Source: Cyanobacteria bacterium UBA3803 (GTDB lineage: Bacteria > Cyanobacteriota > Vampirovibrionia > Gastranaerophilales > Gastranaerophilaceae). From it: a stretch of DNA of 12,273 nucleotides. The position numbers and the translations under genes are program-made. The first letter of the stretch is position 1. Every line of letters begins with the position of its first letter. Shown in pieces: positions 1 to 5,891 of this stretch. The notes beneath the pieces are model-generated. The model was not told where the DNA came from, ran no database searches, and saw only the letters and a program-made list of their open reading frames with translations. The stretch is taken from NCBI GenBank assembly GCA_002369055.1, contig DFEL01000185.1, positions 1 to 12,273 of the forward strand, in the 5' to 3' direction.

Positions 1-131
1 TTGCAAGTGTAGCAACAAAAGGCGGATGTACAGAAGTTGGCATTAACACGATGAACGAACTGAACAGTTCAAGATTATTTGATGAAGTTATAGCAAAAAC
101 AACTTTAAAAGCACACGAGTTAGGCAAATAA
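1..131 (+). CDS. proC: Pyrroline-5-carboxylate reductase, C-terminal end (partial)
   Basis: This is the 3' end of a gene that enters from the left edge; its frame begins at position 3 and ends with TAA at 129-131. The 42 visible residues contain ATKGGCTEVGINTMNE followed by RLFDEVIAKTT and end in HELGK. This matches the C-terminal helical dimerisation region of ProC, where the family has a PGGTT-type turn, a leucine-rich helix and a final RSxELG. ProC uses NAD(P)H to reduce pyrroline-5-carboxylate to proline in the cytoplasm. The catalytic and Rossmann parts lie outside the window. A hairpin terminator starts directly at the stop codon, so this is the last gene of its transcript. The family call rests only on this C-terminal segment. 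Confidence 0.8.
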   Translation, partial: ASVATKGGCTEVGINTMNELNSSRLFDEVIAKTTLKAHELGK

Positions 132-158
132 AAAACAGGGTTATCCCCTGTTTTTATT
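131..158 (+). terminator. Intrinsic terminator after proC, probably bidirectional
   Basis: A perfect 10-bp stem, AAAAACAGGG (131-140) with CCCTGTTTTT (146-155), closes a 5-base loop. The T-run follows on the plus strand. The A-run on the left gives a T-run on the minus strand, so it could also end transcripts of the response regulator that stops at 235. The remaining bases up to 234 are AT-rich and show nothing else clear. Confidence 0.85.
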
Positions 159-234
159 TGTATGATACACTACTGTTTATCAAAATAACTAATTGACTGA
201 TTAATAATAGTACCAATATTTTTATTACTAACAT

Positions 235-909
235 TTAAACTAACCCCTCTCTTAATGCTTTAACTGCCGCTTGAGTACGGTCATCAACGACCAATTTTTG
301 AATAATATTACATACATGAGCCTTTGCTGTATGTTCACTTATTGTTAATATCTGTGCAATTTCATAATTTGATTTACCGTCAACAACTAATTTAAGAACT
401 TCATATTCTCTTTGTGTTAAATTTGAATGTTGCTCTCTAAAAGCCGCCCTAGTGACCTGTTTTGCAGGAATAACACCCGCATTTTTATCTCTTATATACG
501 GCACAACCTGAGGATCAAGCCACATTGCACCGTCATTTATTGTTTTTACTATCATTAAAAAAGATTCCGTATCAAAATCTTTCATTATATATGCACTTGC
601 ACCTGCCATTAAAGAATCCATAACCTCCTTTTCAGTTGTATGCGAAGTAAGCATTATAATTTTTATTTTTTTATTATCCGAAAGAATTTTTTTTGCAGCC
701 TCAATTCCGCTCATATCAGGCAAACCTATATCCATTAGAACAACATCGGGTTTTAAAACTCTTGCACATTCTATCGCATCTTTTCCGGTTTCTGCCTCTT
801 TTATTATTTCCATGCTTTCTGAATCTTCAAACAACGATTTTATACCAACACGCATTAATTTTTGATCTTCTACAAGCATAATTTTTATTGGTTTATTTGT
901 TACAGGCAT
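235..909 (-). CDS. NarL/FixJ-family response regulator (REC + LuxR-type HTH)
   Basis: A DNA-binding response regulator of 224 residues, the usual length for the NarL/FixJ family. Residues about 8-125 form the receiver domain: acidic pair E14-D15, phosphoacceptor D60 in LMDIGLPDMSG, switch T88 in MLTSHT, and conserved K110 in YIMKDFD. Residues about 163-224 form the LuxR-type helix-turn-helix, LTQREYEVLKLVVDGKSNYE followed by IAQILTISEHTAKAHVCNI. All key receiver residues are present, so it should be phosphorylated by a histidine kinase, but no kinase gene is adjacent. The start is supported by a purine-rich Shine-Dalgarno (GGGGGGAGGAG, about 912-922) just ahead of the ATG. A separate terminator (959-1007) lies upstream, so the gene is probably transcribed on its own. 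Target genes cannot be read from the window. Confidence 0.92.
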   Translation of the reverse strand: MPVTNKPIKIMLVEDQKLMRVGIKSLFEDSESMEIIKEAETGKDAIECARVLKPDVVLMDIGLPDMSGIEAAKKILSDNKKIKIIMLTSHTTEKEVMDSLMAGASAYIMKDFDTESFLMIVKTINDGAMWLDPQVVPYIRDKNAGVIPAKQVTRAAFREQHSNLTQREYEVLKLVVDGKSNYEIAQILTISEHTAKAHVCNIIQKLVVDDRTQAAVKALREGLV

Positions 910-958
910 AACTCCTCCCCCCTTTAGTTACATTTATAATAAATTTATTTTACAAATA

Positions 959-1007
959 AAAAATCCCAAAATCTGAAACCGAAAAGGTCAATCATTTTGG
1001 GATTTTT
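959..1007 (-). terminator. Intrinsic terminator of the glycine-zipper gene
   Basis: A perfect 14-bp stem, AAAAATCCCAAAAT (959-972) with ATTTTGGGATTTTT (994-1007), encloses a 21-base loop. The loop can itself fold through TGA/TCA and CC/GG pairs around GAAAA. It starts 20 bases beyond the stop of the minus-strand gene at 1027 and has a T-rich tail in that direction. The AT-rich inverted repeat TTTATTT-TAC-AAATAAA (944-960) next to it may be part of the tail or a site for the response regulator gene. Confidence 0.75.
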
Positions 1008-1026
1008 ATAATATTAAAAATTTAAA

Positions 1027-2445
1027 TTATTTTTTGTCTAAATATCTTGAACCGTTTGCAATAACTCTGTCTGCTCTTTCTAAAAGAGCCTTCATTTCAG
1101 GTGTCATTTCGTCAGCTTTTGCTTGTGCAGCAACAGGTTGTTGAGTTTGGGCTTGTGATTTAATTGGTGCAGCTGCTGATGAAGGAATATAACCTGTATA
1201 ACCTGATTTATTTGCTGTTACAGGATTTGTAACAACAGTTTTATCTTGTTGTTGAACAGAAACAGGTTCTTCATTCAAGCTATCTGCATAAGCTTTTAAC
1301 TGTTCTCTTGTCATCATTTCTGATGTTTGGCTTCCTGCTGCATCTTTTTGTGCAACTAAATTTCTTAATGTAGCATTTACTGCTTTTGATTCGGCTGTAT
1401 CTTCGCCTTCTATTGCAAGTCTTTGTGCTGCTTGTTCTACCAATGCATCGAATACTTCAGGATTTGTTTGTGCTGCTTGTGCAATTCTTACTGCATCTTC
1501 TTCTTTTGCTTGTTCTAATTCTGATTTACCCAATACTTTTTCAACACCTCTTACTGCATAGTGTTGACCGATTGTACCAACAGCATAAGAACCAACTTTT
1601 CCTGCAATAGCACCAACTACGGCACCCGCTTTACTATTACCAACAGCAGCACCTACAACACTGCCCAATTTTGAACCTAATACTGAACCTGCAACCCATC
1701 CTGCTACTGATGTCATTGTTTTAACCGCAGAACGACCTAATTGCTTCATACCTCTTTTAAAACCTAATTGTTTAAATGTAGGTACTACGTTTGTGAAAGT
1801 TTCCATACCACCTTCTAAAACTAACATAAACGTACCTGATTCATTGTTATATGCATCTAAACATTTTTGGAATGTTGGAGATTTTACGGCTAAATCTTTT
1901 GTTGCTTGTCCAATTTTTGTTATGCCTAATGCTTTTTTGGCTTTTGAAAAAATACCTGTTGATTTTGCTGCTTTTTCAGCATAAGTTAATGCGTCTGCCT
2001 TTGCTAATGTATTTGCTGCTTGTTTTAATGCTTCTTTATTCGCAGGGTTAGCTTTTGCTAATTCTGCCGCTTTTTGTGCAGCTTTATATAAATCTTGTGA
2101 TGATGTTGATAATGTTTTTAATGCTTCTGCTTCAGGAATTCTTGCAAGAATTTCTTTTGCGTCTGCAACTCTTAAAACACCTTTAATACCTGCTGTTTTT
2201 AATACATTGTGTGACTCAGCACCACGTTTTACAACATCTGCAAATGCTTGTTTATATTGTCCTTTATTATGTTTAACCCATTGCCAGCCTTCATAACCGC
2301 ATAGCATGGTAGGATAATTTGCAACTTCGCTAACGGTAAGTTTTGTTGCATCATTAGTCAATGGAACACCTGTTGCATATTTTGCAAGATTAACCAAATC
2401 CTTTAATGCGTAAATATTTGATTGTGAATTAATACCGTTAACCAT
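1027..2445 (-). CDS. Conserved-type hypothetical protein with glycine zipper
   Basis: The function is not recognised. The protein has 472 residues and no signal peptide. The N-terminus (MVNGINSQSNIYALKDLVNL) is polar and helical. Residues about 95-185 are Ala/Lys/Leu-rich predicted helix (KAAQKAAELAKANPANKEAL). Residues about 244-295 form a glycine-zipper stretch of GxxxG-like repeats (GSVLGSKLGSVVGAAVG, then AGAVVGAIAGKVGSYAVGTI) able to insert into or pack at a membrane. Residues 300-365 are acidic and helical. Residues 390-445 are a low-complexity Gln/Ala/Ser/Pro linker, followed by a short helix and the basic end SRYLDKK. The start has no good Shine-Dalgarno (only AAGG about 25 bases upstream), so the true start is uncertain; the next Met is residue 47. 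It lies alone between its own terminator and the intergenic region beyond 2445. A membrane-associated or secreted structural role is possible, but there is no direct evidence for one. Confidence 0.75.
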   Translation of the reverse strand: MVNGINSQSNIYALKDLVNLAKYATGVPLTNDATKLTVSEVANYPTMLCGYEGWQWVKHNKGQYKQAFADVVKRGAESHNVLKTAGIKGVLRVADAKEILARIPEAEALKTLSTSSQDLYKAAQKAAELAKANPANKEALKQAANTLAKADALTYAEKAAKSTGIFSKAKKALGITKIGQATKDLAVKSPTFQKCLDAYNNESGTFMLVLEGGMETFTNVVPTFKQLGFKRGMKQLGRSAVKTMTSVAGWVAGSVLGSKLGSVVGAAVGNSKAGAVVGAIAGKVGSYAVGTIGQHYAVRGVEKVLGKSELEQAKEEDAVRIAQAAQTNPEVFDALVEQAAQRLAIEGEDTAESKAVNATLRNLVAQKDAAGSQTSEMMTREQLKAYADSLNEEPVSVQQQDKTVVTNPVTANKSGYTGYIPSSAAAPIKSQAQTQQPVAAQAKADEMTPEMKALLERADRVIANGSRYLDKK

Positions 2446-2568
2446 TTAAACCAAAAATTTATATTTTACCTTACTTATATAAAAAACTTTTTTTCATGAA
2501 AATTGCCTTAATTCCATGCTTTTCACAATGTTTGTAAACAAATGTAACAAAAATTAGACATGCTGAAA

Positions 2569-2595
2569 TTCGACTTTTCAAAAATACTTTATATA
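2569..2595 (+). promoter_or_regulatory. Possible promoter of the 53-codon gene
   Basis: TTCGAC (2569-2574) and TATATA (2590-2595) are separated by 15 bases, which is short for a sigma-70-type promoter. The -10-like element sits where the C-free leader begins. Just upstream is a small inverted repeat TTTGT-AA-ACAAA (2531-2542) that could be an operator for either direction. Rated low because AT-rich DNA offers such matches by chance. Confidence 0.3.
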
Positions 2596-2641
2596 GGAGT
2601 AAGAGTGAGAAATTAAATTTGAGTGAGGTAGTAGAGTATGG
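2588..2641 (+). promoter_or_regulatory. C-free, purine-rich leader of the small gene
   Basis: There is no C in these 54 bases, which carry repeated GAG/GTGAG/GTAG motifs: GGAGTAAGAGTGAG (2596-2609) and GAGTGAGGTAGTAGAGT (2621-2637). The Shine-Dalgarno GAGG (2625-2628) lies nine bases ahead of the ATG at 2638. Segment 2599-2609 can pair in 10 of 11 positions with 2839-2849 in the trailer. Segment 2626-2632, which overlaps the Shine-Dalgarno, can pair exactly with 2852-2858. These two pairings are not nested, so they would be alternatives. A regulatory role is inferred. Confidence 0.45.
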
Positions 2642-2799
2642 CAGTACAAGATTTGAAATTGAATGACCAAACAGTAGATGGAGCAGTTGTTCCAACAACA
2701 AATCAACCTGAATTCGTTGACAGATCAGACGTATTATTTTCTTATATGAATATGATTGCGTTCAATAACAGAGTAGATTTAAAAATTAATTTACATTAA
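2638..2799 (+). CDS. Small protein of 53 residues, unknown function
   Basis: A short gene starting ATG at 2638 and ending TAA at 2797-2799. The product begins MAVQDLKLNDQTVDGAVVPT and ends with SYMNMIAFNNRVDLKINLH. It is neutral to slightly acidic, without Cys, signal peptide or membrane segment, and I do not recognise the family. Support for it being real comes from a well-placed GAGG Shine-Dalgarno (2625-2628), a possible promoter upstream, a strong terminator at 2890-2921 after the stop, and codon use that looks normal for the window. It is the only plus-strand gene between 2446 and 2990. The final NRVDLKINLH could be an exposed beta strand. An alternative is that the transcript acts mainly as an RNA, with the ORF as a side product. 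The minus-strand open frame opposite it has no Shine-Dalgarno and is not favoured. Confidence 0.65.
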   Translation: MAVQDLKLNDQTVDGAVVPTTNQPEFVDRSDVLFSYMNMIAFNNRVDLKINLH

Positions 2800-2810
2800 T
2801 TTATAAAAAG

Positions 2811-2870
2811 TTTTTACACATACTAACTACTTAACTAACTCACACTTACACACTACCTACCTATTTAAAT
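2811..2870 (+). promoter_or_regulatory. G-free trailer with anti-Shine-Dalgarno-like CTACCTACCTA
   Basis: Sixty bases without a single G follow the small gene. They consist of ACTAACT/ACACTTACAC-type repeats and end in ACTACCTACCTATTT (2852-2866). That end resembles the anti-Shine-Dalgarno end of 16S rRNA (ACCTCCTTT) and is complementary to the gene's own leader. The strand asymmetry is sharp: it begins right after the G at 2810 and stops at the G at 2871, before the terminator hairpin. It may be an intramolecular regulatory arm or the seed of a small RNA derived from the 3' UTR. This role is inference. Confidence 0.45.
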
Positions 2871-2889
2871 GTTTTATCAAAAAACATGT

Positions 2890-2921
2890 GCCTGATTTCA
2901 AAAGAAAACAGGCTTTTTTTT
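2890..2921 (+). terminator. Intrinsic terminator of the small gene
   Basis: GCCTG (2890-2894) pairs with CAGGC (2909-2913). The stem continues through an A-A mismatch into TTTC/GAAA and an AAAA loop. A run of eight T (2914-2921) follows. This is a strong, typical plus-strand intrinsic terminator. Confidence 0.88.
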
Positions 2922-2934
2922 ATATTTATTAAAT

Positions 2935-2977
2935 AAAACAAATGGCGGATTTGCTATGCAAATCCGCCATTTGTTTT
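2935..2977 (-). terminator. Perfect 20-bp hairpin ending the YtxH operon
   Basis: The arms 2935-2954 and 2958-2977 are perfectly complementary around the 3-base loop TAT, with a GC-rich core GGCGG/CCGCC. It lies 13 bases beyond the stop of the minus-strand gene at 2991 and is bordered by A/T runs on both sides, so it can terminate in either direction. Its core GGCGGATTTGCTA is shared, with one base changed, by the hairpin at 12220-12273. Confidence 0.8.
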
Positions 2978-2990
2978 ATTTTAAACTAAA

Positions 2991-3269
2991 CTAATTTTCT
3001 GATGGTTTAAACATATCTTTTTTTTCGTTTATGAAATTTTGGATATTACCAACAATTTCATCACCTTTTTTTTGTAATTCAGAAACAACAGCTTCTGCTT
3101 TATCTTGAATATCTTTAACTTTTGCATCAGTTTTATTTAAAATATCTTTTGCTGTATCTGATATTGCTTCTCTTGTTTCTTCACCTGATTTTGGAGCAAG
3201 CAAAATACCGGTAATAGCACCTAATGCTGCACCTACGGTGAAACCTACTAAAAATTTTCCTACTGACAT
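2991..3269 (-). CDS. YtxH-family membrane-anchored protein (92 aa)
   Basis: A small protein of the YtxH (gas-vesicle GvpP-like) family. Residues 5-25 form a glycine-rich hydrophobic segment (FLVGFTVGAALGAITGILLA). It runs straight into the family signature LLAPKSGEETR (23-33), then a charged amphipathic helix or coiled coil (about 34-88) with many Lys, Glu and Asp. This suggests one membrane pass with a cytoplasmic helical tail. The Shine-Dalgarno AAAGGAG (3278-3284) is strong and correctly spaced. It is the last gene of a minus-strand cluster with DUF948 and a second YtxH protein. A weak hairpin lies between it and the DUF948 gene, so it may be expressed at a different level. Some members are stress-induced; the molecular role is unknown. 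Confidence 0.85.
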   Translation of the reverse strand: MSVGKFLVGFTVGAALGAITGILLAPKSGEETREAISDTAKDILNKTDAKVKDIQDKAEAVVSELQKKGDEIVGNIQNFINEKKDMFKPSEN

Positions 3270-3313
3270 AATAATATCTCCTTTACTATTTTTATTTTAA
3301 CTTATCACATATC

Positions 3314-3341
3314 AAAAACATTACCCGATAGGGTGGTTTTT
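3314..3341 (-). terminator. Weak internal hairpin or attenuator after the DUF948 gene
   Basis: AAAAAC (3314-3319) pairs with GTTTTT (3336-3341) and ACCC (3323-3326) with GGGT (3331-3334), around loop GATA and with a small internal bulge. On the minus strand a T-run ends the hairpin. It overlaps the stop codon at 3340-3342. It could reduce readthrough into the downstream YtxH gene. Confidence 0.4.
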
Positions 3342-3717
3342 ACTTTTGAAACAGCTTTACAACAGTGGAAAAGCCTTTATACAAACCGCTTATTAAAGAG
3401 CCTGATATAAATTTAAGCTTTGAAAGTGTTGCCGTACTAACACCAAGTGCACCTTCTACTGCATCTTTAACCTTATCAATACCTTTGTCTGTTGATTTCA
3501 TAAAATCATTTAATGTATGCAGTGATTCACTTAACTCTCTTAATGTAGGACGAAGTTCATTTCTTACAACAGAAGTTGTTTCATCAATATTTCTTGTTAA
3601 TCTTGCAGCATCAATAATTAATTTAATTAAAAAGCCGCCTACAATAACAAACATAACTCCTGTTGAAATTGCTAAAAAAGCTAAGCCATTATTTAAAAGT
3701 ATTTGAGATGTTTCCAT
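3340..3717 (-). CDS. DUF948-family membrane protein (125 aa)
   Basis: Residues about 11-34 form one membrane span (GLAFLAISTGVMFVIVGGFL). A long helix follows with the DUF948 pattern: RLTRNIDETTSVVRNELRPT, then LRELSESLHTLNDFMKSTDK, ending with a hydrophobic tail SGLYKGFSTVVKLFQK. Members of this family (for example B. subtilis YtxG) are often encoded next to YtxH proteins, as here, and some belong to general stress regulons; their biochemistry is not known. The start has a Shine-Dalgarno AAGGAAG (3724-3730). The gene sits 20 bases after the upstream YtxH gene and is therefore probably co-transcribed. The order DUF948 between two YtxH genes suggests the products act together at the inner membrane (inference). 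Confidence 0.8.
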   Translation of the reverse strand: METSQILLNNGLAFLAISTGVMFVIVGGFLIKLIIDAARLTRNIDETTSVVRNELRPTLRELSESLHTLNDFMKSTDKGIDKVKDAVEGALGVSTATLSKLKFISGSLISGLYKGFSTVVKLFQK

Positions 3718-3737
3718 TATTTTCTTCCTTCTTTTTC

Positions 3738-4058
3738 TTATTGATTAATATCGTAATCTGAGTTTGCGTCTTCCAGTTGTTTTGCTTTTTCTAATCTGTC
3801 TGATTTTGCCGCATTTTTAAATTTTTTGATTTGATTTTCAATTCTGTATTTTACTAAATCTATTGCTTCAAGTGCTTGTTTTTTTGCTTCTCGAACTTTT
3901 GGTGCTTGAGTTTCAACCAAATTTTCAATAACACATTTTACATCTTTGCAAGAGTCTTCTCCTTTTTTAGGTGCTAAAAGAACGCCTGCAACGACACCGC
4001 CTATTACACCAACCATTATGCCTATTCCAAAACACAATGAATCATTTTCTTTACACAT
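3738..4058 (-). CDS. YtxH-family membrane protein, second copy (106 aa)
   Basis: Residues about 9-29 form a glycine-rich membrane segment (FGIGIMVGVIGGVVAGVLLA), followed by the YtxH signature LLAPKKGED and a charged helical tail to residue 106. It differs from the copy at 2991 by three Cys: two in the short N-terminus or membrane edge (C2, C9) and one after the signature (C37), so disulfide or metal contacts are conceivable. The Shine-Dalgarno GAGG (4066-4069) supports the start. It follows the 121-residue membrane protein by 60 bases and precedes DUF948 by 20 bases. Similarity to the other copy is restricted to the N-terminal half. Confidence 0.82.
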   Translation of the reverse strand: MCKENDSLCFGIGIMVGVIGGVVAGVLLAPKKGEDSCKDVKCVIENLVETQAPKVREAKKQALEAIDLVKYRIENQIKKFKNAAKSDRLEKAKQLEDANSDYDINQ

Positions 4059-4118
4059 TCTTAAACCTCGACTTTCAATTTACAAACGATTTTAACATAT
4101 AATTTTATACATACAATA

Positions 4119-4484
4119 TCAAATTACACAATCAGCCTTTAGCGTATCATATAGAATTAACAATAATTCCACAAAAAGAATTTTCTTTCTGAAACGGGTT
4201 TTTTTGAAGAAAAATAACGCTATTGATAGCAATATACCCTTTATTAATTTTCTCAGAAATTTTCTTCTTTGTTCTTCAATTGCTCTTTTTTGGCATCTTA
4301 TTTTTAGTTTAAATCTGTTTGCATTATCATACAACACTCTTAATTGGAATTTTAGAGTATGTCTGTTTACTTTAAATTTTTCAGAAAGAGAAATGACTTT
4401 TTTATCCAACAAATAAATTCCGTAACATAACATTGATACAACAATAAACTCTAATATGAAAAATATTACGAATAAATAAATCAT
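4119..4484 (-). CDS. Small membrane protein, unknown family (121 aa)
   Basis: The family is not recognised. Residues 2-27 are strongly hydrophobic (IYLFVIFFILEFIVVSMLCY), giving a membrane anchor. Residues about 28-78 are a basic amphipathic helix (KVNRHTLKFQLRVLYDNANR). A second hydrophobic segment covers about 80-93 and a third about 102-113. The tail is very basic around KKTRFRKK. The Shine-Dalgarno is weak (AAGAAG about 10 bases upstream). It is the first gene of the minus-strand cluster containing YtxH-DUF948-YtxH, so it probably belongs to the same membrane module. It is divergent from murT, with a 79-base gap between the start codons. Confidence 0.65.
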   Translation of the reverse strand: MIYLFVIFFILEFIVVSMLCYGIYLLDKKVISLSEKFKVNRHTLKFQLRVLYDNANRFKLKIRCQKRAIEEQRRKFLRKLIKGILLSIALFFFKKTRFRKKILFVELLLILYDTLKADCVI

Positions 4485-4563
4485 TTCTTAATTTCTTCTT
4501 TTGTATTATGATTTGATTATATAGTAAACTAAAAAAAAATAAAATACCAAAAAGAATTATTTT
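4485..4563. promoter_or_regulatory. Divergent intergenic region between murT and the membrane cluster
   Basis: This AT-rich gap must hold the promoters for both directions. A perfect TATAAT is read on the minus strand at 4521-4516, suitable for the membrane cluster, but no good -35 lies 16-18 bases away. On the plus strand only weak matches (TAAAAT at 4540-4545) are seen. No clear operator repeat is visible. Confidence 0.35.
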
Positions 4564-5886
4564 ATGGAAAGAATTAAGTTTTATATATCAATACTTATGG
4601 CAAGATTTGTTGCCTTAATTATTAAACTTGTGGGTCGTTCAAGCGGTACATCTTTTGTGGGATTATTTACACTAAAACTTAACCCTAACTTTCTTCATTA
4701 TTGTTCAAAATACATAACAGGCAAAAAACTTAGTATTACAGGGACTAACGGAAAAACAACAACCTCAGGCTTAATTGCACAAATACTTGAAGCAAACGGG
4801 AAAAGTATTATTCATAATGCACAAGGTGCAAATATGCTTACAGGTATTGCTAATGTATTTGCAAGAACAGTTGTTCCGTCAAAAAGATATGATAATTGCG
4901 TTTTAGAATCGGATGAAGCATATTTATCAAAATTATACGATTATATGACACTTGATTATCTTGTTGTAACAAATCTTTTTCGTGACCAACTGGACAGATA
5001 CGGTGAACTTGACACTACCGCAAAAAAAATTCAATCTGCAATAGATAAAAATAAAAACTTAACCTTAGTTCTAAACGCAGATGATCCTCTTGTTGCTAAT
5101 TTAGGAAAAGAAAATAAAAGAATTTACTACGGATTTGAAGAAATTGAATTTGCAAATACAAGGACTATTTCTAATGCTCCGGCTGAAATGTTTAATTGCA
5201 TTTGCGGAAAGCCTTTAAAATATTCAAAACGGTTCTATGCACAACAGGGGCATTATTATTGTGACTGCGGTTACAACAGACCTGACTGCAATTACAAAGG
5301 ATATGCAAAAATTTATCAAGATTATGTAGAAATTTCTGTGGAACATAACAACGAAATAACACAATATACAGTCGATACCGTAGGTCTTTATAATGCATAT
5401 AACGTTCTTGCCGCAGTTTCTATGGCTTTAGAACTGGGATATAAGCAAAAAGAAATTCAAAATGCCTTAAAAACTTATAAAGCAATGTTTGGACGTGCTG
5501 AAAAAACTGAAATTAACGGACATAAAACAATTATACAATTAATTAAAAATCCGGCAGGTGCAAGCGAAGTATTAAAAACGGTTAAATTAAATTCAAATAT
5601 TTTAATTGCAATTAATGACAATTTTGCAGACGGCAGAGATGTTTCTTGGTTATGGGATGCGGAATTTGAACTGTTAAAAGATGCTAAAAAAACTGTTATA
5701 GCCTCAGGTATCAGAGCAAATGATATGGCTTTAAGACTTAAATATGCAGGACTTTCTTCTGACAAAATCAAAGTTGTTCCTGATTTATTTGAAGCTATTA
5801 ATGTAATTTCTTCATCCGAAGATAAAAACGAAGAAATTACGATTTTACCTTCATACACAGCACTTTTACAAATAAAAAACAGGTGA
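4564..5886 (+). CDS. murT: MurT-type Mur ligase (lipid II isoglutaminyl synthase subunit)
   Basis: A 440-residue Mur ligase of the MurT/DUF1727 family, matching the family's usual length. The ATP-binding P-loop is TGTNGKTTT (59-67). The central domain carries the acidic site LESDEA (114-119) and NLFRDQLDRYGELD (137-150). A Cys4 zinc ribbon specific to MurT follows: C212-x-C214 and C233-x-C235. The C-terminal domain has FGRAE (309-313), LIKNPAG (326-332) and NDNFADGRDVSWLWD (351-365), the region that contacts GatD in known complexes. MurT activates the D-Glu carboxylate of lipid II with ATP, and GatD supplies ammonia from glutamine, giving D-isoglutamine. No GatD gene lies next to it; instead a PdxJ-family gene begins five bases after the stop. 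The Shine-Dalgarno is weak. The N-terminal hydrophobic helix (residues 6-23) is typical of the family. Confidence 0.9.
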   Translation: MERIKFYISILMARFVALIIKLVGRSSGTSFVGLFTLKLNPNFLHYCSKYITGKKLSITGTNGKTTTSGLIAQILEANGKSIIHNAQGANMLTGIANVFARTVVPSKRYDNCVLESDEAYLSKLYDYMTLDYLVVTNLFRDQLDRYGELDTTAKKIQSAIDKNKNLTLVLNADDPLVANLGKENKRIYYGFEEIEFANTRTISNAPAEMFNCICGKPLKYSKRFYAQQGHYYCDCGYNRPDCNYKGYAKIYQDYVEISVEHNNEITQYTVDTVGLYNAYNVLAAVSMALELGYKQKEIQNALKTYKAMFGRAEKTEINGHKTIIQLIKNPAGASEVLKTVKLNSNILIAINDNFADGRDVSWLWDAEFELLKDAKKTVIASGIRANDMALRLKYAGLSSDKIKVVPDLFEAINVISSSEDKNEEITILPSYTALLQIKNR

Positions 5887-5891
5887 TTTAA

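Noticed and set aside
2471..2701. Open reading frame of 76 codons on the minus strand opposite the small gene and its leader
   Set aside because: It has no Shine-Dalgarno, contains low-complexity Leu/Phe/Lys runs and would cover the promoter and leader of the better-supported plus-strand gene.
2811..2870. CRISPR-like or tandem direct repeats in the ACTAACT/CACACTTACAC trailer
   Set aside because: The units are short and irregular with no spacers; the pattern is better described as a G-free low-complexity RNA arm.
3365..3706. Open frame of 113 codons on the plus strand
   Set aside because: It is the exact antisense of the DUF948 gene, which has a recognised domain and a good ribosome site; the Ser/Leu/Ile-rich product is typical of a shadow frame.
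5475..5858. Open frame of 127 codons on the minus strand
   Set aside because: It is antisense to the conserved C-terminal domain of MurT and shows no recognisable motif.
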